The notes: generated by a model from the letters alone, not told the origin. Positions 34,089-44,962 are shown, counted from the stretch's first letter. The stretch: DNA of 48,369 nt from Lachnospiraceae bacterium (GCA_017544405.1 JAFYEE010000163.1:1-48369); one strand, 5' to 3'. Numbers and translations: made by a program.

Positions 34089-34946
34089 ATGTTGGATATC
34101 ATCAAGGCAATCATCTATGGCATCGTGGAGGGCATCACGGAATGGCTTCCGATCAGCAGTACGGGGCATCTGATCCTGGTGGAAAGCCTCCTTCCCTTTG
34201 AGGGGACGAGCGAGAACTTTTTCGAAATGTTCGATGTGGTGATCCAGCTCGGCGCGATCCTGGCGGTGGTGGTGCTCTTCTGGAAGCAGATCTGGCCCTT
34301 CGCACTGACGAAGGCGGAGCGCGAGGCGGAGGGGCGCACCGGCTTTTCTTCATATTTTAAGAAAGACATCTGGATCCTCTGGGGCAAGATCCTGGTGGCC
34401 TGCGTCCCGGCAGCCGTCATCGGCGGACTCTTCGACGATGTCTTTGACCGGCTTTTCTACAATCCGCCCTGTGTGGCCGTGGCCCTGATCGTCTTTGGCG
34501 TCGCCTTTCTTCTGGTGGAGAACTGGAACAAGGGACGGGATCCGCGGATTACCACCCTCGGGGAGATCACCTTCCACACGGCGCTGCTCATCGGCATTTT
34601 CCAGGTCCTGGCCGCTGTTTTCCCCGGAACCTCCAGATCCGGTGCCACGATCGTGGGAGCGCTGCTCATTGGGGTGTCCCGCACCGTGGCCGCGGAATTT
34701 ACCTTCTTCCTGGCGATCCCGGTCATGTTTGGGGCGAGCCTTTTGAAGGTGGTGAAGTTCGGACTGGATTTTTCCGGGTCGGAGCTGGCCGTTCTGCTCG
34801 TGGGCACCGTGGTAGCCTTCGTTGTTTCCCTTTTTGCTTTGCGTTTCCTGATGAGCTACGTGAAACGCCATGATTTCAAGGTTTTTGGATGGTATCGGAT
34901 CGCGCTCGGAATGATCGTTTTGTTGTATTTTTGCATAAAAAATTAG
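34089..34946 (+). CDS. uppP: Undecaprenyl-diphosphate phosphatase
   Basis: 285 residues and about eight membrane segments. The two family motifs are complete: GIVEGITEWLPISSTGHLIL near residue 17 with the catalytic Glu pair and Ser, and PGTSRSGATIVGALLIGVSR near residue 180. It recycles the lipid carrier of peptidoglycan synthesis by hydrolysing undecaprenyl diphosphate and gives low-level bacitracin resistance (BacA). AAAGGAACGG lies before the ATG. Followed by a gap of 170 bases with a strong promoter for the next gene. Confidence 0.96.
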   Translation: MLDIIKAIIYGIVEGITEWLPISSTGHLILVESLLPFEGTSENFFEMFDVVIQLGAILAVVVLFWKQIWPFALTKAEREAEGRTGFSSYFKKDIWILWGKILVACVPAAVIGGLFDDVFDRLFYNPPCVAVALIVFGVAFLLVENWNKGRDPRITTLGEITFHTALLIGIFQVLAAVFPGTSRSGATIVGALLIGVSRTVAAEFTFFLAIPVMFGASLLKVVKFGLDFSGSELAVLLVGTVVAFVVSLFALRFLMSYVKRHDFKVFGWYRIALGMIVLLYFCIKN

Positions 34947-35006
34947 ACCCTTATCACCGGTTTCATTAACAAATGGCGAAAAATCAAGGCTTGAAGGGCA
35001 AAAAAG

Positions 35007-35035
35007 TTGACAAAAGAATGTAAATGTACTACACT
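35007..35035 (+). promoter_or_regulatory. Promoter of the DUF6465 gene
   Basis: A perfect TTGACA (35007-35012) and TACACT (35030-35035) with 17-base spacing, followed by a leader of about 75 bases and GAGAGGAG before the start codon. A strong, probably constitutive promoter. Confidence 0.75.
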
Positions 35036-35116
35036 TGTGCCGATTGAGATAGAAAACACATGTTTTTTACTCATATGTAGGAAAGATGAGAGTATTTATT
35101 AGAGAGGAGAAATGAA

Positions 35117-35542
35117 ATGGCAGTTGAGAAGAAGTCCGTCGCTAAGCCCGCAGAGGTAAAGGCAGAGGCTCCCAAGGCAGTTGAGGCTCCCAAGGCAGTG
35201 GAAGCTCCCAAGGCAGCACCCAAGAAGGCAGCAGCACCCAAGAAGACCGTAGCCAAGAAGGCAGCGGCTCCCAAGAAGACCGTAGCCAAGAAGGCAGCAG
35301 CACCCAAGAAGGCAGCGGCTCCTGCCAAGAAGGCAGCAGCTCCGGTTAAGAAGGTCGCTGAGACCAAGGTGAACGTTACCATTCAGTACGCCGGCAAGTC
35401 CCTTTCCACCGCTGAGCTTCTGAACCTGGCTCACAATGCAGGTATCAAGGCGGACAAAAATGTCGATCTGTATGTCAAGACCGAAGAGAACAAGGTGTAT
35501 GTGGTTGTGGACGGCAAGCCTGCAGGAGACTTCGACATCTGA
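35117..35542 (+). CDS. DUF6465 family protein with Lys/Ala/Pro-rich N-terminal repeats
   Basis: 141 residues. The first about 82 residues are repetitive and very basic: three EAPKAV units, two PKKTVAKKAAA units (33-bp tandem repeat at 35237-35302) and further PAKKAAAP-like units, like histone H1 or bacterial HU tails. The last about 58 residues (KVNVTIQYAGKSLSTAELLN, then VDLYVKTEENKVYVVVDGKP) form a compact domain, assigned to DUF6465, found in Lachnospiraceae. No function is established. The basic tail suggests binding to nucleic acid or another polyanion. Strong promoter, AGAGAGGAGA before the ATG and a terminator after it make it an abundant single-gene unit. No signal peptide or membrane segment. 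Confidence 0.82.
   Translation: MAVEKKSVAKPAEVKAEAPKAVEAPKAVEAPKAAPKKAAAPKKTVAKKAAAPKKTVAKKAAAPKKAAAPAKKAAAPVKKVAETKVNVTIQYAGKSLSTAELLNLAHNAGIKADKNVDLYVKTEENKVYVVVDGKPAGDFDI
35165..35302 (+). repeat. Tandem repeats in the DUF6465 gene
   Basis: Three 18-bp units at 35165-35182, 35183-35200 and 35201-35218, each coding for an EAPKAV-type hexapeptide, then two nearly identical 33-bp units at 35237-35269 and 35270-35302 coding for PKKTVAKKAAA. Confidence 0.9.
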
Positions 35543-35587
35543 TCTGCGTAACTTTAGCTGTTATTGTTCAAATAGAAATGAAATGGA

Positions 35588-35620
35588 AGATCCGTTGCAT
35601 ATGCAGCGGATCTTTTGTTT
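35588..35620 (+). terminator. Rho-independent terminator after the DUF6465 gene
   Basis: AGATCCGTTGC (35588-35598) pairs with GCAGCGGATCT (35603-35613) with one G-T pair and an ATAT loop, then TTTGTTTT. Confidence 0.9.
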
Positions 35621-35644
35621 TCCAAAGTTTTTATAGAAAATAGG

Positions 35645-35673
35645 TTGACACCTCCGAGGGGTGGTGATATTTT
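35645..35673 (+). promoter_or_regulatory. Promoter of the hrcA-grpE-dnaK-dnaJ operon
   Basis: A perfect TTGACA (35645-35650) and TATTTT (35668-35673) are 17 bases apart. The CIRCE operator begins 14 bases after the -10 box, overlapping the expected start of transcription, so HrcA would block the polymerase. Confidence 0.85.
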
Positions 35674-35687
35674 AGGTTATGTAGATA

Positions 35688-35714
35688 TTAGCACTCCTTT
35701 CAGATGAGTGCTAA
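35688..35714 (+). promoter_or_regulatory. CIRCE operator bound by HrcA
   Basis: TTAGCACTC (35688-35696), nine bases, then GAGTGCTAA (35706-35714): a perfect match to the CIRCE consensus. HrcA binds it and represses the operon until heat or unfolded proteins draw off the chaperone that keeps HrcA active. Confidence 0.98.
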
Positions 35715-35736
35715 CAATCCGAAGGGAGGCAGCCAA

Positions 35737-36774
35737 ATGGAGATGGATGAGAGAAAAGCCAGGATTCTTCAGGCGATCATCCGCAACTATCTGGAGACCG
35801 GCGAGCCGGTGGGCAGTCGCACCATTTCCAAGTACACGGATCTGAATCTGAGCTCGGCTACCATCCGGAACGAGATGGCGGATCTGGAGGAGATGGGATA
35901 CATCCTGCAGCCGCATACTCCGGCCGGAAGGATTCCTTCCGACAAGGGCTATCGCTTCTATGTGGATACGATGATGGAGGCGAAGGAGCAGGAACTGGCG
36001 GAGATGAAGGATATGCTTCTGGAACGCCAGGACAAGATGGAAGACATGCTCAAGAGCCTGGTGAAGCTACTGGCGCGGGATACCCAGTACGCCACGATGA
36101 TCTCGGCTCCGTCGGTTCATAAGAACAAGCTGAAGTTTCTGCAGCTTTCCCGTGTGGATGACGGACATATCCTGGCCGTGATCGTGGCCGAGGGCAACGT
36201 GATCAAGAACAGCATCCTTCCCGTGGCGGAGAAGCTGGACGATGAGACGATCCTGAAGCTGAACATGCTTCTGAACACGCAGCTCTGCGGACTGGCGATC
36301 GAGGATATCAACCTTGGCATCATCGGGAAGATGAAGGCGCAGGCCGGGATCCACAGCGATCTGGTCAGCGGGGTTCTGGACGCGGTCGGCGAGGCGATCG
36401 CCGGGGAAGAGGATCTGCAGGTATACACGAGCGGTGCGGACAATATTTTCCGTTACCCGGAGCTGGCGGATCAGTCCAATGCGCGGGAGCTCATCGGAGC
36501 CTTCGAAGAAAAGCAGCTTCTCGGGAATCTGCTCGCGTCATCCGGCGAAGGCAGCGAGGGTGAGAGCAACGGAATACAGGTTTACATCGGCGGTGAAAAC
36601 AGCATACAGAGTATGAAGGACTGCAGCGTGGTGACAGCCACTTACGAGCTGGGCGACGGGCTGCGCGGTACGATCGGTATCGTGGGACCGAAGCGCATGG
36701 ATTACGACAAGGTGGTCGGAACACTGAAGACACTGCAGACCAGGCTGGATGATATTTACGGCAGAAAGGATTAG
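35737..36774 (+). CDS. hrcA: Heat-inducible transcription repressor HrcA
   Basis: 345 residues from the ATG at 35737, with GGGAGGC 8 bases upstream. An in-frame ATG at 35704 lies inside the CIRCE element and has no ribosome binding site, so it is rejected. The winged helix (about 1-75) has LETGEPVGSRTISKYTDLNL, then SSATIRNEMADLEEMGYI and the HTPAGRIPSDKGYRFYVD wing; the GAF-like and dimerisation part follows. It represses its own operon through CIRCE and is itself kept active by GroEL in known systems. First gene of the chaperone operon, 2 bases before grpE. Confidence 0.97.
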   Translation: MEMDERKARILQAIIRNYLETGEPVGSRTISKYTDLNLSSATIRNEMADLEEMGYILQPHTPAGRIPSDKGYRFYVDTMMEAKEQELAEMKDMLLERQDKMEDMLKSLVKLLARDTQYATMISAPSVHKNKLKFLQLSRVDDGHILAVIVAEGNVIKNSILPVAEKLDDETILKLNMLLNTQLCGLAIEDINLGIIGKMKAQAGIHSDLVSGVLDAVGEAIAGEEDLQVYTSGADNIFRYPELADQSNARELIGAFEEKQLLGNLLASSGEGSEGESNGIQVYIGGENSIQSMKDCSVVTATYELGDGLRGTIGIVGPKRMDYDKVVGTLKTLQTRLDDIYGRKD

Positions 36775-36776
36775 CT

Positions 36777-37484
36777 ATGGCAGAAGAAAAGGACTTGCAA
36801 CAGGACGAGACATTAAACGAACCCGGACAGGAAGCGGCAGCGGAGGCTCCCGAAGCGGAAGGTCCCGAAGCGGAAGCGACCGAAGAGGCGCAGCAGCCGG
36901 AGGAAGCGGAGCAGGCGACGGACACGGAGAGCGCCGGCGAGGCGGAAGCCGCGGAAGCGGAAGAGGGTGCGGAGGACCGGGATCACCGGATGACCCGCGA
37001 AGAGAAGCGGGCAGCCAGAAAGGCTTCCAAGATCGATAAGGAAAAGGAAGCCATGCAGGAGAAGATCGCGGGACTTGAGGACCGCGTGAAGCGTCAGCTG
37101 GCCGAGTTCGAGAATTTCCGCAACCGCACCGAGAAGGAGAAGAGCGAGACCTTTGAGCTCGGCGTCCGTTCCGTGGTGGAAAAGCTTCTTCCCGTGGTGG
37201 ACAATTTTGAACGCGGATTCGCGACGGTGGAGGAAGAGGACAAAAACGATCCCTTCGTGGACGGCATGAGCCGGGTCTACAAGCAGCTGATGACGGAACT
37301 TGAGAAGCTGGGCGTTGAGCCCATCGAGGCCGTCGGGAAGCCGTTTGATCCGAACCTGCACAATGCGGTGATGCAGACGCAGAGCGAGGAGTACGAATCC
37401 GGAACGGTGGCGCAGGAGCTTCAGAAGGGCTACACCTGCCACGGCAAAGTGGTGCGTCACAGCATGGTATCCGTTGTGGAGTAG
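36777..37484 (+). CDS. grpE: Nucleotide exchange factor GrpE
   Basis: 235 residues. A long acidic leader (about 1-75; Glu, Ala, Gln, Pro) precedes the coiled coil (about 85-140, with KRQLAEFENFRNRTEKEK) and the beta domain with VEPIEAVGKPFDPNLHNAVM and the C-terminal KGYTCHGKVVRHSMVSVV. GrpE releases ADP from DnaK. The acidic leader is longer than in most GrpE proteins. It starts 2 bases after hrcA, with the ribosome binding site inside the hrcA end, so coupled translation is likely. Confidence 0.96.
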   Translation: MAEEKDLQQDETLNEPGQEAAAEAPEAEGPEAEATEEAQQPEEAEQATDTESAGEAEAAEAEEGAEDRDHRMTREEKRAARKASKIDKEKEAMQEKIAGLEDRVKRQLAEFENFRNRTEKEKSETFELGVRSVVEKLLPVVDNFERGFATVEEEDKNDPFVDGMSRVYKQLMTELEKLGVEPIEAVGKPFDPNLHNAVMQTQSEEYESGTVAQELQKGYTCHGKVVRHSMVSVVE

Positions 37485-37529
37485 CCGTAGAAACAGGACA
37501 ACCCCGGGTAACCCCGAGTAGACATATAG

Positions 37530-39485
<1,956 letters not shown>

Positions 39486-39524
39486 GATACAGATTTGGAC
39501 GCAAAGCCTCTGATTTAAGGGGAA

Positions 39525-39564
39525 GGAACCGACAGCTTCGGACGAAAACGGGGCCGTCGGTTCC
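39525..39564 (+). other. Stable hairpin between dnaK and dnaJ
   Basis: GGAACCGAC (39525-39533) pairs exactly with GTCGGTTCC (39556-39564) across a 22-base loop. It has no T tract right behind it (CGTGCG follows, with a short TTTT 12 bases on), so it may be an mRNA processing or stability element or a weak attenuator lowering dnaJ expression relative to dnaK. Confidence 0.55.
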
Positions 39565-39600
39565 CGTGCGTTAATTTTCACCTGAGAGGAAACAAAACAA

Positions 39601-40782
39601 ATGGCAGAGCAGAAGAGGGACTACTATGAGGTCCTCGGAGTAGATAAAAATGCAGATGACGCGGCCCTGAAGAAGGCCTACCGCGTGCTTGCCAAGAAGT
39701 ACCATCCGGACGCCAATCCCGGTGACAAGGAGGCAGAGGCCAAATTCAAGGAAGCTTCCGAAGCCTATGCGGTCCTGAGCGATCCCGAGAAGCGGCGGCA
39801 GTACGATCAGTTCGGACATGCGGCCTTCGAAGGAGGCGGAGCCGGCGGATACGACTTCTCCGGAATGGATTTCAGCGATATTTTCGGCGGTTTCGGCGAT
39901 ATCTTCGGCGATCTGTTCGGCGGTGGATTTGGCGGCACCAGAAGCCGTTCGGCGGGCAACGGTCCCATGAAGGGAGCCAATATACGCACGTCCGTGCGCC
40001 TTACCTTCGAGGAGGCGGTCTTCGGCTGCAAGAAGGAGATTGAGCTCACGATTCAGGAGACCTGCACGAAGTGTAAGGGAAGCGGTGCCAAGCCGGGAAC
40101 CAGCCCGGAGACCTGCTCTACCTGCGGAGGCCGGGGACAGGTGGTGCGCACCAGACAGTCCATGCTGGGCATGGTACGTTCTACGGAAGTTTGTCCCGAC
40201 TGTCACGGCTCCGGCAAGATCATCCGCGAGAAGTGCCCGGATTGCGCCGGAAAGGGCTATATTCCCATCCGCAAGAAGTACAATGTCGACATCCCTGCCG
40301 GCATCGATAACGGTCAGGCAGTCAATCTGCCCGGCCTCGGAGATCCCGGCATTAATGGCGGCCCGAGAGGCGATGTCCGTGTGGAATGCATCGTGGCGCG
40401 CCATGAGAAGTTCCAGAGAGACGGATTTGACATCTATTCCGTGGTTCCCATCTCCTTCGCCGTGGCGGCCCTTGGTGGTCCTGTCTTCGTCGATACCGTG
40501 GACGGCAAGGTGGTTTATGATGTCAAGCCCGGCACGCAGACGGATACGAGAGTCCGCCTGAAAGGGAAGGGCGTTCCTTCCTGGAGAAACAAGGATGTGC
40601 GCGGCAACCACTACGTCACGCTGGTGGTGCAGACGCCCGATAAGCTCTCGAATGAGGCGAAGGAAGCGCTCAAGCGCTTCGATGAACTCACCGGCGACTC
40701 CCTGAACGAGGTGGAGAAGGCCGGCGCAGGCACATCTTCCGGAACGGATCCCAAGAAGGGCCGGAAAAAGTGGAAGCTGTAA
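39601..40782 (+). CDS. dnaJ: Chaperone protein DnaJ (Hsp40)
   Basis: 393 residues, type I. The J domain (about 1-72) has [10 protein letters not shown] with the HPD motif. A Gly/Phe-rich stretch follows (about 80-125). Four zinc-binding CxxCxGxG repeats are seen: [24 protein letters not shown] and CPDCAGKG. Then come the C-terminal substrate domains. It delivers substrates to DnaK and stimulates its ATPase. Last gene of the operon, 115 bases after dnaK, with a hairpin between. Confidence 0.98.
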   Translation: MAEQKRDYYEVLGVDKNADDAALKKAYRVLAKKYHPDANPGDKEAEAKFKEASEAYAVLSDPEKRRQYDQFGHAAFEGGGAGGYDFSGMDFSDIFGGFGDIFGDLFGGGFGGTRSRSAGNGPMKGANIRTSVRLTFEEAVFGCKKEIELTIQETCTKCKGSGAKPGTSPETCSTCGGRGQVVRTRQSMLGMVRSTEVCPDCHGSGKIIREKCPDCAGKGYIPIRKKYNVDIPAGIDNGQAVNLPGLGDPGINGGPRGDVRVECIVARHEKFQRDGFDIYSVVPISFAVAALGGPVFVDTVDGKVVYDVKPGTQTDTRVRLKGKGVPSWRNKDVRGNHYVTLVVQTPDKLSNEAKEALKRFDELTGDSLNEVEKAGAGTSSGTDPKKGRKKWKL

Positions 40783-40811
40783 GCAAAAAACTCCGATAAG
40801 AGATGAGCAAC

Positions 40812-40843
40812 AAAAAAACCGGAACCACGCGTTCCGGTTTTTT
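40812..40843. terminator. Bidirectional terminator between dnaJ and the GH43 gene
   Basis: AAAACCGGAAC (ending at 40825) pairs with GTTCCGGTTTT (from 40831) around CACGC, with an A run on the left and a T run on the right, so it can end transcription from either side. Confidence 0.9.
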
Positions 40844-40857
40844 ATGTGCGATTGGTG

Positions 40858-42189
40858 TCAGCGATCCTCGAAGAACTGCTTGATCCAGACGGTGCGATGC
40901 TCCGCGTCCAACCCGCAGCCTGCGATGGCGGGTACTTTATTTTCCTGATCCCAGACAGGCATCAGAAGGATGCGGTCCTTCCAGCCGGAATATTCCAGCA
41001 CCAGTGTGGTGCAGTCGTGGCAACCGGACGCGAGGGAATGCTCCGTGTGCCATTTTGCATGGATGGAGTCGGCCAGCATGCCGGTTCCGTCCTCTTTCAG
41101 GATCAGCTTGACGGTGGTGGTCAGCCCCTGGGGGATCGTCGGGCGGAATTTCATATAGTCCCACTCGCCGCAGAGCATGGACGGATCCACGGGCTGTGGG
41201 TAGCCTCCTGCGTAGGGTTCGGGACTTACGACCGGCCATCCGTCCTCCCCCCAGAACATGCGGCGCACATGGAGCAGGGACATCTGGAAATGGTGGAAAT
41301 TGTGCGGGCGGATGTGATGCACCAGGTACCAGGAGCCGTCGAAATCCCGCAGGACGGAATTGTGTCCGGGGGCCATGAATCCGGTGCGGTCCCCCTCGAA
41401 GCGATAACCGGCGATGAGGAGGTGTCCGACCTCTCCCTTCCGGTCGCCTTCCGCGAGGAGATCCTTCCCGTCGGGATCCAGGAACGGGCCGGTGATCTTG
41501 CGGCTGCGTCCCACACGGATATTGTAATCGCTGTTGAGCGATCCGTAGGATACGAAGAGATAATAATATTCCGTCTCCGGATGGTAGATCATATAGGCGC
41601 CCTCGATGGCGCCGTCATGCTCCTGCGGCCGCGCTGCCAGATGGATCGCATCCGCATCCCGGTGCAGGACCCCTTCCGGGTGTCCCAAAGGCATTCCGGT
41701 GGCAGGGTCGAGCTTTCGCATATAGATCCCGCCCCAGAAGGAACCGTAGAGCAGGTACTGCTCGCCGGTTTTAACGTCCGCGATGACGTTCGCGTCGATG
41801 GCATTGCAGGGATCTCCGTCCACGGTCCGCAGGACCGTTCCACGCGGCTCGAAGGGACCCTCCGGAGAGGAGCTGACCGCCAGAAAGATTGCGGAATTCT
41901 GCGATCCGAAGGTGGAAACGGAGGCATACATGCGATATTCCGACCCGTTGTAGAACAGGTCGGGCGCCCAGACGTCCCTGCTCCCGGTGTGATCGATCAC
42001 ATCCTGCGGAGGAACCGGGATCACATTTTCCAATGCGGTCCACCGGATCAGATCAGGCGAGGAGTATGCTTTGCCGTGTGTGCAGTACAGATAATACTTT
42101 TTGCTGACTGGATCCCGGAAAATATGAGGGTCGTGGACACCCCAACTCGGAGAGGGCTTCGGGTCCTGCGGAAAAATGAATTCAGACAT
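40858..42189 (-). CDS. Glycoside hydrolase family 43 (probable arabinan-degrading enzyme)
   Basis: 443 residues, no signal peptide, so cytoplasmic. Five-blade propeller features: WGVHDPHIFRDP with the general-base Asp, then SRDVWAPDLFYNG, NAIDANVIAD with the pKa-modulating Asp, and GAIEGAYMIYHPETEYYYLF with the probable general-acid Glu; FMAPGHNSVLRD is also typical. A C-terminal beta domain (about 340-443) is seen as in intracellular or accessory endo-1,5-alpha-L-arabinanases (GH43 subfamilies 4-6). It likely cuts short arabino-oligosaccharides brought in by the nearby sugar transporter; exact specificity is not certain. AAAGGAAACG precedes the start. Separated from the GH94 gene upstream by a terminator. 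Confidence 0.85.
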   Translation of the reverse strand: MSEFIFPQDPKPSPSWGVHDPHIFRDPVSKKYYLYCTHGKAYSSPDLIRWTALENVIPVPPQDVIDHTGSRDVWAPDLFYNGSEYRMYASVSTFGSQNSAIFLAVSSSPEGPFEPRGTVLRTVDGDPCNAIDANVIADVKTGEQYLLYGSFWGGIYMRKLDPATGMPLGHPEGVLHRDADAIHLAARPQEHDGAIEGAYMIYHPETEYYYLFVSYGSLNSDYNIRVGRSRKITGPFLDPDGKDLLAEGDRKGEVGHLLIAGYRFEGDRTGFMAPGHNSVLRDFDGSWYLVHHIRPHNFHHFQMSLLHVRRMFWGEDGWPVVSPEPYAGGYPQPVDPSMLCGEWDYMKFRPTIPQGLTTTVKLILKEDGTGMLADSIHAKWHTEHSLASGCHDCTTLVLEYSGWKDRILLMPVWDQENKVPAIAGCGLDAEHRTVWIKQFFEDR

Positions 42190-42297
42190 ATCGTTTCCTT
42201 TCTAATTCGGGGATTTCTGCAGATCAAGTTGCGCCCGAATGCAAAGATTACATGCTTTCCCCCGCTTGGCAAGTAAAATCATCGTAGCATATTCACC

Positions 42298-42333
42298 GAA
42301 AAATCGAAAGCCCTCCCTTTCGGGAGAGCTTTC
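42298..42333 (-). terminator. Terminator after the cellobiose phosphorylase gene
   Basis: GAAAGCCCTCCC (42306-42317) pairs with GGGAGAGCTTTC (42322-42333) with one mismatch; on the minus strand it is followed by GATTTTTC (42298-42305). It separates the GH94 gene from the GH43 gene, which therefore needs its own promoter in 42190-42297. Confidence 0.75.
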
Positions 42334-42373
42334 AAAGGAAAAAATATGAAAAAGAAAGAGTTTAAGCAGCAGT

Positions 42374-44812
42374 TTAGCCCATGACGACCTCAACCTGATA
42401 TTCGGTCTTGCCCTTTACATAAGGGATGATATGGCCGTCCACCTTCTGACCGTCGACGATCAGCTCCTTCACACCCTTCTGGATGCCGTCCGCCTTGCGG
42501 ACGCTGATGTGGTAGGTGCCTTCGCGGAACTTTCTGGTCACCTTGAAATCGCCGAAATCGGAAGGTACACAAGGGTCTACGGACAGTCCCTGATGGGTCG
42601 GATACACACCCAGAATGTACTGGGAGATATTGACGAAGGTCCAAGCGGCGGTACCGGTCAGCCAGCTGTTCTTGCCTTCGCCGTGGAACTTGGCATCGCG
42701 GCCGGCCACCATCTGACAGTAGATGTAGGGCTCGGTGCGATGAATCTCACTGATCTCCTCGGTGTACGCGGGGCAGGTCTTCCGATAGACCTCAAAAGCT
42801 CTGTCACCGCGGCCGATGACGGTCTCCGCGATGGAAACCCAGGGATTGTTGTGGCAGAAGATACCGGCATTCTCCTTGTATCCGGGCGGATAGGAGGAAA
42901 CCTCGCCGAGCTCTTCGTGATAGACGGTGTAAGCGGGCTGCAGGATCATGATGCCGTACGGTGTATCGAGGCGCTCCTTGACGGAATCGAGTGCTTTCTG
43001 AGCCTGACCGGTCTCGACGCCGACACCGGCGAGAACGCAGAAGCCCTGCGGCTCGATATAGATCTGGCCTTCCTCGCATTCCTTGCCGCCGACCTTGTTG
43101 CCGTAGGAGTCATAGGCTCTGACGAACCAGTCGCCATCCCAGCCTGCATCGGAGAGGAGGACTTTGCGCATCTCCTCGACCTCGGCGCGTGCTCTGGCAG
43201 CCTCCTGGTCCTTGCCCTGCAGATCGCAGAGCTCCGCATACTCCAAGCCGTACTTGACGAACATGCCGCCGATGAAGACGGATTCCGCGACGGGACCTTC
43301 ACTCGGTCCGAAGGTCTGGAAGGATTCGCCGGGCTGCGTGGAGTGGCAGTTCAGGTTCAGACAGTCATTCCAGTCCGCACGGCCGATCAGCGGAAGCTTG
43401 TGAGGACCCTTGTGATTGACAATGTAGTCAAAGGATCTCTTCAGGTGCTCCATCAGAGGCTGTGCGACGGATTCGTCGTTGTCGAAGGGAACCATCTCAT
43501 CGAGGATGGTCATGTCGCCGGTCTCACGGATGTATGCACTCGTACCTGCGATCAGCCACAGCGGATCATCGTTGAAGCCGGAACCGATATCGGAATTGCC
43601 CTTCTTGGTCAGAGGCTGGTACTGATGATAAGCGCTGCCGTCCTGGAACTGGGTGGAAGCGATATCGATGATGCGCTCGCGTGCTCGGTCGGGGATCAGA
43701 TGCACGAAGCCGAGCAGATCCTGGCAGGAATCACGGAAGCCCATGCCGCGGCCGATTCCGGACTCATAGTAGGAAGCGGAACGGGACATGTTGAAGGTCA
43801 CCATGCACTGGTACTGGTTCCAGATGTTGACCATGCGATTGACCTTGTCATTGGAGGACTCGACGGTGTACTTGCTCAGCAGACCGTTCCAGTACTCTTT
43901 CAGCTCCGCAAAAGCGGCATCCACCTTGGCGTCAGTGTCATATTTTGCCAGAAGGGCGATCGCACGGGTCTTGTTGATGACCTGATGGGACTCCCACTTC
44001 TCGTTCTCCGGATTCTCCACATAGCCGAGCACGAAAATGAAATCCTTGCTCTCGCCGGCCTTCAGGGTGACGTCCAGCTGGTGAGCAGCCACAGGAGACC
44101 ATCCGCTGGCGATGGAACCGGTCAGCTTGCCGGCCAGAACGGCTTCGGGATTCGCGGGGCCGTGATAAGCGCCGATGAACGCGTCACGGCTGGTATCAAA
44201 AGCGGTGATGGGCGCGTTTACGGAATAAATCGCGTAGTGATTGCGGCGCTCACGGTATTCAGTCTTGTGATAGATGGTGGAGCCGACCACTTCCACTTCG
44301 CCGGTGCTGAAGTTGCGCTGGAAGTTCTTCATGTCGTCGTCCGCGTTCCAAAGACACCATTCTACATAGGAAAAGACGGAGAAGGTCTTGTCTGCGCCGC
44401 TCTCGTTGGTCAGCGTCAGGCGGCTGATCTCACAGGTATCCTTCAGGGGAACGAAGCTTAAGATATCCGCCTTCAGTCCGTTCTTGCTCCCGGAGAATTT
44501 GCTGTAGCCGATGCCGTGGCGGCACTCGTAGGAGTCGAGCTCCGTCTGGGTCGGCTTCCAGCCGGGATTCCAGAGGGTGTCACCTTCCTTAATATAGAAG
44601 TACTTGCCGTTGCAATCGAGCGGCATGTCATTGTACCGGTAGCGGGTGAGGCGCAGAAGCTTTGCATCCTTATAGAAGGAATAGCCTCCACAGGTGTTGG
44701 AAATCAGGGAGAAGAACTCGTTGCATCCGAGGTAGTTGATCCAGGGAAGCGGAGTCCTGGGAGTCGTGATGACATATTCCCGGTTGGCGTCATCGAAATA
44801 ACCAAATTTCAT
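42374..44812 (-). CDS. Cellobiose phosphorylase (GH94)
   Basis: 812 residues from the ATG at 44812, behind AAAGGAGAG; six extra codons upstream in the frame are not used. The beginning [20 protein letters not shown] followed by PLPWINYLG is the typical start of cellobiose phosphorylases. [20 protein letters not shown] and [20 protein letters not shown] line the active site, and [12 protein letters not shown] (Asp480, Asp483) holds the general acid. It splits cellobiose with phosphate into glucose-1-phosphate and glucose in the cytoplasm, saving ATP. No signal peptide. The promoter carries a palindromic operator at the start of transcription, and a LacI-type regulator is encoded divergently, so induction by cello-oligosaccharide is likely. 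Confidence 0.95.
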   Translation of the reverse strand: MKFGYFDDANREYVITTPRTPLPWINYLGCNEFFSLISNTCGGYSFYKDAKLLRLTRYRYNDMPLDCNGKYFYIKEGDTLWNPGWKPTQTELDSYECRHGIGYSKFSGSKNGLKADILSFVPLKDTCEISRLTLTNESGADKTFSVFSYVEWCLWNADDDMKNFQRNFSTGEVEVVGSTIYHKTEYRERRNHYAIYSVNAPITAFDTSRDAFIGAYHGPANPEAVLAGKLTGSIASGWSPVAAHQLDVTLKAGESKDFIFVLGYVENPENEKWESHQVINKTRAIALLAKYDTDAKVDAAFAELKEYWNGLLSKYTVESSNDKVNRMVNIWNQYQCMVTFNMSRSASYYESGIGRGMGFRDSCQDLLGFVHLIPDRARERIIDIASTQFQDGSAYHQYQPLTKKGNSDIGSGFNDDPLWLIAGTSAYIRETGDMTILDEMVPFDNDESVAQPLMEHLKRSFDYIVNHKGPHKLPLIGRADWNDCLNLNCHSTQPGESFQTFGPSEGPVAESVFIGGMFVKYGLEYAELCDLQGKDQEAARARAEVEEMRKVLLSDAGWDGDWFVRAYDSYGNKVGGKECEEGQIYIEPQGFCVLAGVGVETGQAQKALDSVKERLDTPYGIMILQPAYTVYHEELGEVSSYPPGYKENAGIFCHNNPWVSIAETVIGRGDRAFEVYRKTCPAYTEEISEIHRTEPYIYCQMVAGRDAKFHGEGKNSWLTGTAAWTFVNISQYILGVYPTHQGLSVDPCVPSDFGDFKVTRKFREGTYHISVRKADGIQKGVKELIVDGQKVDGHIIPYVKGKTEYQVEVVMG

Positions 44813-44877
44813 AATACTCTCCTTTATCATTCAGAACGGGGTTGCGGCGGCAGTCGGAAAAAAACGGAAACTGCGCG

Positions 44878-44901
44878 GATTGTACGGATATCTGTACAAT
44901 C
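44878..44901 (-). promoter_or_regulatory. Inverted repeat in the GH94 leader
   Basis: GATTGTAC (44878-44885), eight bases, then GTACAATC (44894-44901). Perfect 8-bp arms. It lies in the 5' leader of the GH94 transcript, downstream of the main operator, and may be a second protein-binding site or an mRNA hairpin. Confidence 0.6.
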
Positions 44902-44906
44902 ATAGA

Positions 44907-44927
44907 AAACGATTAAGTTAATCGTTT
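44907..44927 (-). promoter_or_regulatory. Palindromic operator at the GH94 transcription start, probably for the LacI-type regulator
   Basis: AAACGATTAA (44907-44916), one G, then its exact reverse complement (44918-44927). A 21-bp site with 10-bp arms, of the kind bound by LacI-family dimers. It begins about 7 bases after the -10 box, so bound repressor would block transcription of the phosphorylase gene. Confidence 0.78.
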
Positions 44928-44933
44928 AAGGGG

Positions 44934-44962
44934 ATTATAAGACATCTTCGCAATTTACACAA
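44934..44962 (-). promoter_or_regulatory. Promoter of the GH94 gene
   Basis: On the minus strand TTGTGT (complement of 44957-44962) and a perfect TATAAT (complement of 44934-44939) are 17 bases apart. Transcription would start near 44927, at the edge of the palindromic operator. The whole gap 44813-45232 holds this promoter, two inverted repeats, the lacI promoter and a repeat-rich leader; I see no gene in it. Confidence 0.7.

Noticed and set aside
40846..42276. Plus-strand open frame of 476 codons opposite the GH43 gene
   Set aside because: The minus strand has the GH43 motifs; the plus frame begins inside a terminator region without a ribosome binding site.
42431..44461. Plus-strand open frame of 676 codons opposite the GH94 gene
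   Set aside because: The minus strand codes for a full-length cellobiose phosphorylase with conserved catalytic motif; the plus frame shows no recognisable domain.
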